Positions 16,562 through 24,970 of a DNA stretch of 64,000 nt are shown here, piece by piece; within the stretch, counting starts at the first letter, position 1; each line of letters begins with the position of its first letter. The DNA comes from Amycolatopsis sp. WAC 01376. GTDB taxonomy: Bacteria; Actinomycetota; Actinomycetes; Mycobacteriales; Pseudonocardiaceae. The notes beneath the pieces are model-generated. The model saw nothing but the letters and a program-made list of their open reading frames with translations, made no database searches and was not told the origin of the DNA. The stretch spans positions 372,001 through 436,000 of the forward strand of contig NZ_QHKL01000001.1 of NCBI RefSeq assembly GCF_003947415.1, given 5' to 3'. The position numbers and the translations under genes are program-made.

Positions 16562-16635
16562 CGACCCTGACGGGACTCGAACCCGCGACCTTCGCCGTGA
16601 CAGGGCGACGCGCTAACCAACTGCGCCACAGGGCC
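16562..16635 (-). tRNA. tRNA-Asp (GTC)
   Basis: A 74-nt cloverleaf with anticodon loop CTGTCAC (anticodon GTC), acceptor stem GGCCCTG/CAGGGTC and discriminator G, as expected for tRNA-Asp. It lies 31 bp upstream of tRNA-Phe in the same operon. Confidence 0.97.
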
Positions 16636-16678
16636 TTGCGTACTGCTTTGAAACTGTCCTCTTTGAAACTGTACTGCG

Positions 16679-16751
16679 TACTCCCAACGGGATTCGAACC
16701 CGCGTTGCCGCCTTGAAAGGGCGGAGTCCTAGGCCGCTGGACGATGGGAGC
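16679..16751 (-). tRNA. tRNA-Glu (TTC)
   Basis: A 73-nt cloverleaf with anticodon loop CTTTCAA (anticodon TTC), acceptor GCTCCCA/TGGGAGT with a G:T first pair as in other actinomycete tRNA-Glu genes, and the TTCGAAT T-loop. It is first in the Glu-Asp-Phe operon. Confidence 0.97.
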
Positions 16752-16896
16752 CCGGTTCGGTTTCGGCGAACCGACCGACCCGCGCTCTCCGGTGTCCCCG
16801 GGAGCGAACATAACTATAGGACACCCCCGTTTCCGCTTCCGCACAGGGGGTCCCTTAGTTGTTCACAGGGCTGGGACCTGCGAGAACGCGGCGAGT

Positions 16897-17676
16897 TCAG
16901 GATATCAGGGCCGAAGCGTCCCGCAGGGCGCCGAGACGCCCTCGAAGCTCGTCTCGCTCGTCGTCCGTGAGAGTGACGGCGAGGAGTTCGGCCACGCGCT
17001 CGTCGGTCAGCTGCTCGGCGTGCCGCCACCGCTGCCGCAGATCGCCCTTGGCCTCCGCCGTGGCGATCAGCGCGTCCGCGGCCTCCTCGGACCACGCGGT
17101 GCGCAGGAGACGGCCACGTCCGCCTTCCGGATCCGCGACGACGGCCTCGGGCACCGTCAGGCCCACGGCACGAAGGGCCGCGAAGTGGACACCGCCGCGG
17201 AACTCGCGGAACACCATGAGCGCGAACGCCAGGCGCTCGACATCATCTTCGGGACGTCCGGCGAGTTGCCAGCCGGCGAACAACGCGAGACCACTCGCGT
17301 CCGCGGCGTCCACGAGCCGGAACAGCAGATCGGCCGGGCGGCCGGGATCGTCGGCACCCGAAAGGTGGACACGCGCCCAGTTCGCCGATGACCGCGAGTA
17401 GGCACGGACCGCGGAGGCCGCGTCGAGGGCCGCCATCGCGGGCGGCAGGGCGAGCTCGAAGAGCCAAGACGGGAAGATGCCGAACAGCTCCGCGACCACC
17501 TTCGGCGGCGGGTCGCCCAGCACCGCCGAACGCCCTCGCAGGTACAGCGTCCGCGGCGACAAACCCACTTCGGCCTCGACCTCGGCGAGCTCCGGAGAGG
17601 TCATGAATTTCCCGCCAAGTACCTGCACCGCGCTCCGGACCTCCCGGGCCACCGCGATCGCCGCTTCGTCGGCCAT
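16897..17676 (-). CDS. SCO6745-family protein
   Basis: A 259-residue cytosolic helical protein. The pattern SPELAEVEAEVGLSPRTLYL, RGRSAVLGDPPPKVVAELF and GIFPSWLFELALP fits the SCO6745 family, conserved in Streptomyces and relatives and without an established biochemical role. The ATG at 17676 follows GGAAGG by eight bases; the longer in-frame start at 17721 has no such site. It stands alone upstream of the tRNA operon. Confidence 0.75.
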   Translation of the reverse strand: MADEAAIAVAREVRSAVQVLGGKFMTSPELAEVEAEVGLSPRTLYLRGRSAVLGDPPPKVVAELFGIFPSWLFELALPPAMAALDAASAVRAYSRSSANWARVHLSGADDPGRPADLLFRLVDAADASGLALFAGWQLAGRPEDDVERLAFALMVFREFRGGVHFAALRAVGLTVPEAVVADPEGGRGRLLRTAWSEEAADALIATAEAKGDLRQRWRHAEQLTDERVAELLAVTLTDDERDELRGRLGALRDASALIS

Positions 17677-17802
17677 GTCGCCACACCTTCCCGCCAGTTG
17701 ATTGGTAACAGTGTTACACAACTAGCGAGCGGCTCGCCAAGACGAACGAAAGCCCGGCCGCGTGGCACACACACCACACGACCGGGCCCTCACGAAACGA
17801 CT

Positions 17803-18060
17803 TCAGCGCTGAACGGGCGCCTGCCCGTCCTCATCCAGCGTCAACCCCAGCATGTCCAGCAACTGGACACAGTCATCGACACCCAGCGCGCCATTGGCCA
17901 CCGCCAACCGGGCACGCCGCACCTGATCATCGGACACCCGCTGGGCATCCCCCTGACCCGTGCGCTGCGCCGGCAGACCACCGGCCAACGTCGTAGAGCT
18001 TCCCCCATCGGCACCTTCGTACCGAAGGAGGAACTGTCGAACTTCCACAGACCCACCCAT
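17803..18060 (-). CDS. Small hypothetical protein
   Basis: An 85-residue protein supported mainly by a strong ribosome site (GGAGGAACC before the ATG at 18060). It begins GGSVEVRQFLLRYEGADGG and ends with an acidic helical tail (VDDCVQLLDMLGLTLDED). There are no membrane segments. The C-terminal half could be a small helical-hairpin domain. No family recognised. Confidence 0.6.
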   Translation of the reverse strand: MGGSVEVRQFLLRYEGADGGSSTTLAGGLPAQRTGQGDAQRVSDDQVRRARLAVANGALGVDDCVQLLDMLGLTLDEDGQAPVQR

Positions 18061-18608
18061 GGTTCCTCCAGACGGCCAACGAACAGCTTGGCCGCGAGGC
18101 TAGCCAGAGCCGGCCGCGACACACAGCCCCCCGGAGAGTGAACCTGTCGCCACGCTCCGCACAACGCAGAGCGATCACGCGCACACCCGCGCCACATGAA
18201 CCACAGCCGAACCACAGGTGGCGCGCCGACCGGAATTCTGCCCGCGCCCACTCGCCCTTCTCAGCAAACCGTGCAACAATCGATTTGCTGACACACCCCC
18301 GGTCAGCGCCTGTGGAGATCCCCTCCGACCCCCGCGTTCCTCCCCCTGGCGCGGGGGTCGCTCCGTGTTCTGGGGGGCCACCCCCCAGACCCCCAGGGTC
18401 CGTTCGGTGGCGGTTGGTTGCCCCGCACCGGTGACGGTTGAGTGCCTCATCTCAGGTGGCGTGGAGGGTTTTCGTTCTCTTCTTGATCGCTGTTGGTGAT
18501 CATTGGCCCCGGTTGTTTTGTGGGTGTTGGGCCGTTCGGGGAAAAGATTTGGGTGTGTCGTGGCTCACTGTGGTTGGTTTGCCGAGACCGAACCGTTATC
18601 GTGGCCCG
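18061..18608. other. Intergenic region with a G-rich hairpin
   Basis: About 550 bp with no convincing gene. The only clear structure is a perfect hairpin (18369-18377 with 18381-18389), a TCTGGGGGG arm with a 3-nt loop followed by more C-runs, a type common in GC-rich actinomycete DNA. It could act as a terminator or simply be a GC-rich repeat. Confidence 0.4.
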
Positions 18609-19028
18609 GTGCCCCTTCCTTCCCTGAGCCGTCGTAGCGGCAGCCGTACGAACTTGAAGCCGGTCAACCCGGGTCGTCACCGCAACTCCGCCACCAAGGA
18701 GGCAGACGCGGTCGTCGAAGACACGGAGCTGACCAGCTACCTTCGTGCCCTCGCGCCAGAGAACGACCCGGAGAGCACCGGCACCGGCAAGCGCTTCGGC
18801 GAAGCGCAGGTGTTCCAGCTTCGGATGAACCTCATCGCCTGCGAACAGCTCAAGGACGCCGCCGCCGAGCGCAACCTGTCGCCGCAGGCGCTGGCGCAGG
18901 AATGGATCCTCGAGCGCCTCTCGTGGGAGTCGCAGGCCAACTCGGCCCAGCAGCGCCGCCACGAGGAAGCCCACACCGACGAATTCCGCTTCGACGCCAA
19001 CGCTTGGGAACAGCCGGTCCCCCGCTGA
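18609..19028 (+). CDS. Small protein with ribbon-helix-helix-like C-terminal region
   Basis: A 139-residue protein. The central part (FQLRMNLIACEQLKDAAAER, then NLSPQALAQEWILERLSWE) has the beta-strand-then-two-helices pattern of ribbon-helix-helix DNA-binding proteins; the N-terminus is basic and disordered and the C-terminus acidic. The start is uncertain: GTG at 18609 lacks a ribosome site and may be leaderless. A convergent cold-shock gene lies downstream with a shared terminator. A regulator or nucleoid-type role is inferred. Confidence 0.6.
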   Translation: MPLPSLSRRSGSRTNLKPVNPGRHRNSATKEADAVVEDTELTSYLRALAPENDPESTGTGKRFGEAQVFQLRMNLIACEQLKDAAAERNLSPQALAQEWILERLSWESQANSAQQRRHEEAHTDEFRFDANAWEQPVPR

Positions 19029-19080
19029 TCCCGCCGCCCCGGAACGGAACAGCACACCGGAAGTAGCCTTCAAGGCAAGA

Positions 19081-19113
19081 AAAAGCCCCCGGCGAGATCG
19101 CCGGGGGCTTTTT
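19081..19113. terminator. Bidirectional rho-independent terminator
   Basis: Fifteen-base arms rich in GC and capped by A and T runs on both sides give a hairpin with U-tracts in both directions. It separates the convergent ribbon-helix-helix-like gene and the cold-shock gene. Confidence 0.92.
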
Positions 19114-19144
19114 GATCAGTCTGAGCAACGCCTGAAGGGCGGAC

Positions 19145-19348
19145 TCAGATCGCGCGGACCTTCTGGGCCTGCGGGCCCTTCTGGCCCTGACCGACCTCGA
19201 ACTCCACTCGCTGATTCTCCTCGAGCGTGCGGAAACCGCGACCCTCGATCTCCGAGTAGTGAACGAAGACGTCGCCCTCGCCGCCATCCTGCGCGATGAA
19301 GCCGAAGCCCTTCTCCGCGTTGAACCACTTCACAGTGCCTTGCGCCAC
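19145..19348 (-). CDS. CspA-family cold-shock protein
   Basis: A 67-residue single OB-fold RNA/DNA chaperone. It has both nucleic-acid-binding motifs: RNP1 KGFGFI and RNP2 VFVHYSEI, in the standard frame starting [12 protein letters not shown] and ending [10 protein letters not shown]. It is one of three such genes in the window and shows no operon partner. Actinomycete homologues are often abundant at normal temperature, so cold induction is not implied. Confidence 0.97.
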   Translation of the reverse strand: MAQGTVKWFNAEKGFGFIAQDGGEGDVFVHYSEIEGRGFRTLEENQRVEFEVGQGQKGPQAQKVRAI

Positions 19349-19802
19349 CGCTTTACTCCTCGTTGCACATCCGCTTCGAGTGCCTCCGAAGCGACACCCA
19401 GACCGTCCCGGGCGGTTCCAACGAGTCGAGCGATAAGCGCGTCACCGGCTCATGGCTCGCGTCAGAAGTTCCGCGAGTGTGAAGCCACGAACACGCAAAA
19501 CGACGGCCTGAGGGAAGAGTACCGGGATCTGGCCATATTTGAAGCCCGTGATCGGACTCTGGGCACCCCCGAGTACCAAGGTCACCGGAACGTCGTATAC
19601 GGATCCGTCTTCTGTCGGACCCCCTCGCTACCCTGTCGCCGCACGCCGACCTCCGGTCTTCGCCGGATACGGACCGAAGTCGGTCATGCCCCGATCGTGA
19701 ACGACGATCCACCCGATTGTGACTCGCATCACTCTCGATCGGATCAACTTAACGGGCGGTCCGGACGTCATGGTCGGTGTACAGGGGAGCAAAGGGGAAG
19801 CT
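19349..19802. other. Intergenic region, divergent csp / L,D-transpeptidase
   Basis: About 450 bp holding the promoters of two divergent genes. Csp leaders are often long, which may explain part of it. I see no conserved motif, RNA gene or repeat that I can support. Confidence 0.4.
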
Positions 19803-21011
19803 TTGAGGTTCACGAAAACCGCGCGCCGCCCAGCGGCGTTCGCGGCACTGGGGTTGGTGGCCGTTCTGACGCTGGGGGCGTGCAGCAGCGAGCCGACCGT
19901 CTCGGCCAGCGGGCCGGACGGCGGCGGGCCGGTCAGCAGCGACACCGGCGGGAAGGCGCCCGCGCCCGCCAAACTCACGTACGAACCCGCCGCCGGCGCG
20001 CAGGACGTCGCGCCGGGTCAGCCCATCAAGGTCAGCGTCGCCGACGGCACCCTCGACCAGGTCGTCCTGACCAACCCCGAGGGCAAGCAGGTCGCGGGCC
20101 AGCCGTCCGAGGACAAGAAGAGCTGGTCCACCACCGAACAGCTCGGCTACGGCAAGGCGTACACGTGGTCCGGCAAGGCCACCGGCACCGACGGCAAGCC
20201 CGTCGAGATCGGCGGGGCGTTCACCACGGTCAAACCGCGCAAGCAGGTGGGCGCGAACATCAACGTCTTCGACGGGCAGACCTACGGCGTCGCCATGCCG
20301 ATCACGCTGACGTTCCCGAGCAAGGTCACCGACAAGGCCTCGGTCGAGAAGGCGCTCTCGGTCGAGACCACGCCGAAGACCGAGGGGTCCTGGGCGTGGG
20401 TCCACGACGACACCTCGGTGCACTGGCGGCCGAAGGCCTACTGGCAGCCCGGCACCACGGTGAAGTTCAACGCCAAGATCTACGGCGTCAAAATCGGCGA
20501 AGGCGTGTACGGCAAGGAAGACCGCTCGGCGAGCTTCACGATCGGCCGCTCGCAGATCGTCAAGGGCAACACCCAGACCCACCGGCTCGTGGTGATCCGT
20601 GACGGCCAGCAGATCGCGGACTACGCGGCCAGCTACGGCCTCGACGCCGACCCGGGCCGTGTCACGCCGAGCGGCACGCACGTGGTGATGTCCAAGCACG
20701 ACACGTACTCGATGACGAACGAGCGCTACAACTACGAGAACATCGTCGTGCCGTCCGCGGTGCGCTTCTCGACCAACGGCGAATTCATCCACGGCTACGC
20801 GCCGTCGATCTGGGCGCAGGGCAAGAAGAACATCTCGCACGGCTGCGTGAACCTGGCGCCGGCGAACGCCAAGGCGTACATGGACGGCGCACTGGTCGGG
20901 GACCCCGTCGAGATCGAGGGCAGCACGGTGAAGATCAACCGGGCGCGCGACTACAGCGACTGGACCTACGACTGGGCCGAGTGGACGAAGCTGTCCGCTC
21001 TCGCGAGCTGA
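19803..21011 (+). CDS. L,D-transpeptidase lipoprotein (LdtMt2-like)
   Basis: A 402-residue cell-wall enzyme forming 3-3 cross-links between tetrapeptide stems. A lipoprotein signal ends in the lipobox TLGAC (Cys27). Two Ig-like domains follow (about 50-250, as in mycobacterial Ldts), then a YkuD catalytic domain with SHGCVNL (Cys near residue 347) and an upstream HGY histidine. I prefer the TTG at 19803, which has AAAGGGGAAGC just upstream and makes the signal peptide N-terminal; starts at 19719 or 19770 would bury it. Confidence 0.9.
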   Translation: MRFTKTARRPAAFAALGLVAVLTLGACSSEPTVSASGPDGGGPVSSDTGGKAPAPAKLTYEPAAGAQDVAPGQPIKVSVADGTLDQVVLTNPEGKQVAGQPSEDKKSWSTTEQLGYGKAYTWSGKATGTDGKPVEIGGAFTTVKPRKQVGANINVFDGQTYGVAMPITLTFPSKVTDKASVEKALSVETTPKTEGSWAWVHDDTSVHWRPKAYWQPGTTVKFNAKIYGVKIGEGVYGKEDRSASFTIGRSQIVKGNTQTHRLVVIRDGQQIADYAASYGLDADPGRVTPSGTHVVMSKHDTYSMTNERYNYENIVVPSAVRFSTNGEFIHGYAPSIWAQGKKNISHGCVNLAPANAKAYMDGALVGDPVEIEGSTVKINRARDYSDWTYDWAEWTKLSALAS

Positions 21012-21337
21012 AGTACTTCCGCGAATCCGGGCGGCCGGAGACCTCCACGGTCTCCGGCCGTTCGTGTTTGTTGCCGTGCGCTGACTGGAACCTTTCGAGG
21101 GGCGCGACACCGCGATCAGGCTCCCGTCTCCACGAAAGGCGCCCCGCAAAAGGTTCCAGTGGGCCTCCGGCCCAAGAGAGGCGCACGGGTGAAGTCTCCG
21201 TCGGGCGCGGGGCGCCCTTGGGGAGACGTCTCGGGAGACTCTCGAAAAGTCACTGCAACCGAATGGTGGGCGGGACGCATGTCTAACGACGTAAGGCGCC
21301 GCGGCCAATGAGCGGCGCCCGGATCGAGGAGACTCTC
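21012..21337. other. Intergenic region with palindrome upstream of the sigma-factor operon
   Basis: Contains a bipartite palindrome: arms of 12 bp (21084-21095 and 21149-21160) with inner 6-bp GGGGCG/CGCCCC arms. Nearer the operon, TGCAACC at 21254 and TGTCTAA at 21280 resemble -35 and -10 elements of ECF sigma promoters, but the roughly 20-bp spacing is longer than typical. The operon start lies about 50 bp beyond. Confidence 0.4.
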
Positions 21338-21658
21338 TTGCGTACTCGTATCGCTCTTTCCCTCGGCGCGCTGCTGCCCGCCGAGGGCGCCGCCTTCGCG
21401 ACCACGTCGCTCGCGTCGGCCGATCAGAGCGCCCCGACGCCGACGATCACCCAGGCGCCCCAGCCGACCAACGCGCCCACCGCGGCACCGGGCGAGCCGA
21501 CCCGGGCCACCACCGCCCCGGCGCGTCCGGAGGCGGCCCCGCCGAAGACCAGCGCCGGCGTCGTGAAGCCGGGCGAGCACCGCGTCCCCAAGGCCGTTCC
21601 CGCCGGACCGACCGGTGACCTGAACCTCCCCGCCGTCACCGAAGGAGCCGGTAACTAG
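21338..21658 (+). CDS. Small secreted Pro/Thr/Ala-rich protein
   Basis: A 106-residue protein beginning with TTG at 21338 behind GAGGAGA. It has a signal peptide (RTRIALSLGALLP ... ATTSLASA) and a disordered mature part rich in Pro, Thr and Ala. Its stop is followed immediately by the GTG of the sigma-factor gene, so the two are co-transcribed. It may be an extracytoplasmic partner of the adjacent sigma/anti-sigma pair. No domain recognised. Confidence 0.6.
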   Translation: MRTRIALSLGALLPAEGAAFATTSLASADQSAPTPTITQAPQPTNAPTAAPGEPTRATTAPARPEAAPPKTSAGVVKPGEHRVPKAVPAGPTGDLNLPAVTEGAGN

Positions 21659-22216
21659 GTGTCGCTGAGCCGCTCGTCGAAGACCGGGACGGGCTCGCCG
21701 TGGGACGGCGAGTTCGCCCGGTACTTCGACGAGCGCGCGCACAGCCTGCGTGCCACCGCGTACCTCCTGTGCGGGGACTGGCACCAGGCCGAGGACATCA
21801 CCCAGGCCGCGCTGCTGAAGCTGTACCTGGCTTGGCCGAGGCTCTCCCGGCACGACGCGCTCGACGGCTACGCGCGCAAGATCGTGCTGCGGACGTTCCT
21901 CTCCGAGCATCGGCGGGTCTGGCGCAAACGGGAGAAGCTCACCGACGACCTTCCCGAGGTCGCGGGTGAAGCGGGCGGCACGGAGCAGGAGATGCTGGTC
22001 AGGCATGCCCTGTCCGGTATCGCCCCGAAGCAGCGGGCCGTACTCGTACTGCGGTATTTCGAAGATCTCAGCGTCGAAGAGACGGCCGCGGCGCTGGGCT
22101 GCAGCACCGGGAACGTGAAGAGTCAGAGCGCGCGGGGTCTGGCGACTCTGCGCAAGCGGCTCGGGCCGCATTTCAGTGAACTTGCCTTGAGCGGAGCGCA
22201 CGACGATGGGAGGTGA
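21659..22216 (+). CDS. SigE-family ECF RNA polymerase sigma factor
   Basis: A 185-residue group IV sigma factor. Region 2 (about residues 20-90) contains the core-binding and -10-recognition segment LCGDWHQAEDITQAALLKLY. Region 4 (about 115-165) has GIAPKQRAVLVLRYFEDLSV followed by EETAAALGCSTGNVKSQSAR, the -35-binding helix-turn-helix. It belongs to the Streptomyces SigE-like family (about 160-190 aa). It abuts the secreted-peptide gene and overlaps or nearly touches the anti-sigma-like gene, so the trio is one operon. Confidence 0.93.
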   Translation: MSLSRSSKTGTGSPWDGEFARYFDERAHSLRATAYLLCGDWHQAEDITQAALLKLYLAWPRLSRHDALDGYARKIVLRTFLSEHRRVWRKREKLTDDLPEVAGEAGGTEQEMLVRHALSGIAPKQRAVLVLRYFEDLSVEETAAALGCSTGNVKSQSARGLATLRKRLGPHFSELALSGAHDDGR

Positions 22217-22220
22217 GGAG

Positions 22221-22679
22221 ATGGACGAGGACATCAAGGGCGTGCTTTCGCACGGGTCGAGCGGTCCCCCGCTGGGTATCCGGGCGGCGGACATCATCGA
22301 GAAGGGTGGCCGGATCCGGCGACGGCGCAAGCGGCTGGCCGTGGCGGGCAGTTCGCTGGCGACGGTCGCGGTGATCGTGTTCGGCGCGATCGCCGTCGGT
22401 GGCCGCGGCGGTGAGGGATCCGCGCCGGTCCAGCCCGCGGGCCCCGGCCTGTCGACCATCGCCCCGGCACCCGTCTCACCGGCGCCTTCCGAAGAGACTC
22501 CTCGGCCGACGGTCGCTCCCGGGGAACCGTCGTCCGCTCCGGTGACGCCCCCGAAGCACGATCAGACGCGCACGACACCCAAGACCCCGCAGCCCGGCCG
22601 CACGACGGCCGTCCCTCCTCGTGGGCCGACGCCGACGCAGGGACCGAGCGGGCCACCGACCGCGGTCACGACCCACTGA
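22221..22679 (+). CDS. Single-pass membrane protein, probable anti-sigma factor
   Basis: A 152-residue protein: a short cytosolic N-terminus (about 30 residues, acidic then RIRRRRKR), one membrane segment (LAVAGSSLATVAVIVFGAIA), and a long Pro/Thr/Ser-rich outer tail resembling the secreted peptide two genes upstream. Position directly after an ECF sigma gene and this topology suggest a membrane anti-sigma factor, but the cytosolic part is too short for a classical ZAS domain. The ATG at 22221 follows GGTGAGGAG; an ATG at 22206 is also possible. Confidence 0.75.
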   Translation: MDEDIKGVLSHGSSGPPLGIRAADIIEKGGRIRRRRKRLAVAGSSLATVAVIVFGAIAVGGRGGEGSAPVQPAGPGLSTIAPAPVSPAPSEETPRPTVAPGEPSSAPVTPPKHDQTRTTPKTPQPGRTTAVPPRGPTPTQGPSGPPTAVTTH

Positions 22680-22833
22680 TCTCCTGCCCGGAACGTCCGA
22701 TTTCCGAGTTGTGACCCAAAGTAATCGGAAATTCTCCGACATCGGCTTCACCTGGTGGTTCGTCACCGTTCTGGGGGAACGACCCTCGCACGACCGATCC
22801 AAAGCGCTGAATCAGCACGTTTGAACACCTACG

Positions 22834-22855
22834 GTCGAGGGAACAAACCCTCGAC
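22834..22855. promoter_or_regulatory. Perfect dyad upstream of the MHS transporter
   Basis: GTCGAGGG and its complement are separated by AACAAA, about 40 bp before the transporter start. It could be an operator or the tail-end terminator of the sigma-factor operon, which ends 155 bp upstream. Confidence 0.4.
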
Positions 22856-22893
22856 GATGGGTAAGTAAACGGGTGGGTCGGGAGGTCAAACCC

Positions 22894-24309
22894 ATGGCCG
22901 AAGAGGCGCTGAGCGCGTCACATCAGGAAAAAGGGGAACCGGCGGAGGCCCCACCTGAACAGATCAGAAAGGCCGTCGCCGGAGCGGCGATGGGTAACTG
23001 CATCGAGTGGTACGACTTCGGTGTATTCGGCTTCATGCCCGCCATCCTGGGGCAGGTCTTCTTCAATGCTTCGAGCACTTCCGAAGGCGCGCTGGCGACC
23101 TTCGCGGTCCTCGCGATCACCTTCGTCGTGCGGCCGTTCGGCAGCTTCGTGTTCGGTCCGCTGGGGGACAAGATCGGGCGCCAGAAGGTCCTCGCGCTGA
23201 CGATCATCCTGATGTCCGGGTCGACGTTCATCATCGGCCTGTTGCCGTCCTACGCGACGATCGGCCCGGCCGCGGCGGTACTGCTGATCCTGTTGCGCAC
23301 CATCCAAGGCTTCTCGGCGGGCGGTGAGTACGGCGGCGCGGCGACGTTCATCGCGGAGTACGCGCCCGCCCGGCGCCGGGGTTTCTGGGGCAGCTGGCTC
23401 GAATTCGGCACGCTCGTCGGCTTCGCGATGGGCGCCGGGTTCGTCACGATCTTCACCGTCGTCCTCGGCGACGAGGCCATGCGCGAATGGGGCTGGCGCC
23501 TGCCGTTCCTGATTGCCGGCCCGCTCGGCATCGTCGGTCTCTACCTGCGGAACAAGCTGGAGGACACTCCGCTGTTCCAGGAGATCGAGAAGAAGAACCA
23601 GGTCGAGAAGTCGCCGCTGAAGGCCCTGCTCAAGAAGCACTGGACGTCGATCCTGCACCTGATCGGCATCGTGGTGATGCTGAACGTCGCCGACTACATC
23701 GTGATCACGTATCTGGAGACCTACCTCAAGGACGTGGTCGGGTTCAGCGGGCACACGCCGTTGCTGATCATCCTGGCGACCATCGGGTTGATGCTGGTCC
23801 TGATCGTGCCGGTCGGCATGCTGTCCGACCGCATCGGGCGAAAACCGATCCTGATCACGTGTTGCGCGAGCTTCCTGGTGTTGCCGATCCCGGCGTTCTC
23901 CTTGATGGGCGCGGCCGCGGACGACCAGAACGCCTGGCAGCTCATGCTCGGCCTGGTGATGATCGCGGTGCCGCTGGTGCTGATCCTCGCCGTGCTCGCG
24001 GCGACGCTGCCGGCGATGTTCCCGACACAGGAGCGCTACAGCGGTTTCTCCATCGGCTACAGCGTTTCCACCGCGGCGTTCGGTGGCACGGCGTCGTACA
24101 TCATCGGCAGCCTGGTGACCAATACGGGCGACAACCTGTGGCCGGCGTACTACTTGATGGGCGCGGCGGCGATCGCGGCCATCCCGATCCTGCTGCTGCC
24201 GGAAACGGCCGGGGTCTCGCTGCGCGGCATCGTGAACTCGCGGATCGCGCGGCGCCGGAAGCCGGAAACGGTCACTCCCGGCGATCCCTCCGAGCTACCC
24301 GCGAGTTAA
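22894..24309 (+). CDS. MFS transporter of the metabolite:H+ symporter (MHS) family, ProP-like
   Basis: A 471-residue membrane protein with about 12 transmembrane segments. MHS/ProP signatures include NCIEWYDFGVFGFM in the first helix, the loop motifs GPLGDKIGRQK and GMLSDRIGRKP, and GGEYGGAATFIAEYAP between helices 4 and 5. Members import osmoprotectants (proline, betaine) or organic acids with protons; the substrate cannot be read from sequence. The ATG at 22894 follows GGGAGG. A small inverted repeat (22834-22855) lies upstream and could be a regulatory or terminator hairpin. Confidence 0.9.
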   Translation: MAEEALSASHQEKGEPAEAPPEQIRKAVAGAAMGNCIEWYDFGVFGFMPAILGQVFFNASSTSEGALATFAVLAITFVVRPFGSFVFGPLGDKIGRQKVLALTIILMSGSTFIIGLLPSYATIGPAAAVLLILLRTIQGFSAGGEYGGAATFIAEYAPARRRGFWGSWLEFGTLVGFAMGAGFVTIFTVVLGDEAMREWGWRLPFLIAGPLGIVGLYLRNKLEDTPLFQEIEKKNQVEKSPLKALLKKHWTSILHLIGIVVMLNVADYIVITYLETYLKDVVGFSGHTPLLIILATIGLMLVLIVPVGMLSDRIGRKPILITCCASFLVLPIPAFSLMGAAADDQNAWQLMLGLVMIAVPLVLILAVLAATLPAMFPTQERYSGFSIGYSVSTAAFGGTASYIIGSLVTNTGDNLWPAYYLMGAAAIAAIPILLLPETAGVSLRGIVNSRIARRRKPETVTPGDPSELPAS

Positions 24310-24318
24310 CGTCTGTCC

Positions 24319-24903
24319 ATGAGCCGTATCTCGCAGCCGTGGCCGCCGGTCGAAGTCGAACCGGCGACCGTCCACCCGGAAGCCCCGAAACAGGGCAGCC
24401 ACCTCGGCATTCACTACGGTGAATGCTTCGGGTGCGGCGACGAGATCGAGGCCGGGCTCCACCTGCATTCGACGGTGGGCGAAGGGACGACGGTGTACTC
24501 GAAGTTCACCGTCACCTCCGCCCACCAGGGTGCGCCCGGCCTCGCCCATGGCGGCCTGCTGGCCTGCGCCTTCGACGAGGCGCTCGGCGCGACCGTCGGC
24601 AATCTGCTGCGCCGCCCCGCCGTCACCGGGAAACTGGAGACGGACTTCCTCCGGCCGGTCCCGGTCGGTTCGACCCTGTACATCGCCACGAAACTGGACG
24701 GCGTCGCCGGCCGGAAGATCTACGTGAGCGCCGACGGACGGCTCGACGCCGAAGACGGCCCTGTCGCGGTGCGCGCGCGGGCGTTGTTCGTCCGGGTCGA
24801 GTTCGAGCACTTCAGCACCCACGGGGATCCCGAGGCGCTGCAAAAGCTCGCCGCCGCGCACGAGAAGGCCCAGCGCGCCCGCGAGTGGGACATCAACCCC
24901 TGA
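24319..24903 (+). CDS. PaaI-family hotdog thioesterase
   Basis: A 194-residue single hotdog-domain protein. The PaaI/4HBT signature is APGLAHGGLLACAFDEALGA, with strands around LETDFLRPVPVGSTLYI. It would hydrolyse acyl-CoA thioesters; the two cysteines in YGECFGCGDE near the N-terminus are a feature of one actinomycete subgroup. It follows the transporter by 9 bp and probably shares its transcript. It converges on pknG across a long palindrome. Confidence 0.87.
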   Translation: MSRISQPWPPVEVEPATVHPEAPKQGSHLGIHYGECFGCGDEIEAGLHLHSTVGEGTTVYSKFTVTSAHQGAPGLAHGGLLACAFDEALGATVGNLLRRPAVTGKLETDFLRPVPVGSTLYIATKLDGVAGRKIYVSADGRLDAEDGPVAVRARALFVRVEFEHFSTHGDPEALQKLAAAHEKAQRAREWDINP

Positions 24904-24966
24904 GCGTTTAGTCCTCTGGATACGGTGGTTCGGCATGCGAACTACCGCATCCAGAGGACTAAACGC
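24904..24966. terminator. Long palindrome between convergent thioesterase and pknG
   Basis: Two 29-bp arms (24904-24932 and 24938-24966) with two mismatches and a 5-nt loop fill nearly the whole gap between the stops. Placement fits a bidirectional terminator, but the length is far beyond what termination needs. Confidence 0.75.
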
Positions 24967-24970
24967 GTGG

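Noticed and set aside
18369..18389. G-rich hairpin as a regulatory RNA or G-quadruplex
   Set aside because: Short GC-run hairpins are very common in this kind of DNA, and nothing links it to a gene.
18175..18450. 91-codon minus-strand frame between the small hypothetical and the RHH-like gene
   Set aside because: No ribosome site, low-complexity Arg/Gly composition and overlap with the G-rich hairpin.
18694..18720. Strong AAGGAGG site upstream of the ribbon-helix-helix-like coding region
   Set aside because: No ATG, GTG or TTG follows at a usable distance in the coding frame, so it is probably chance.
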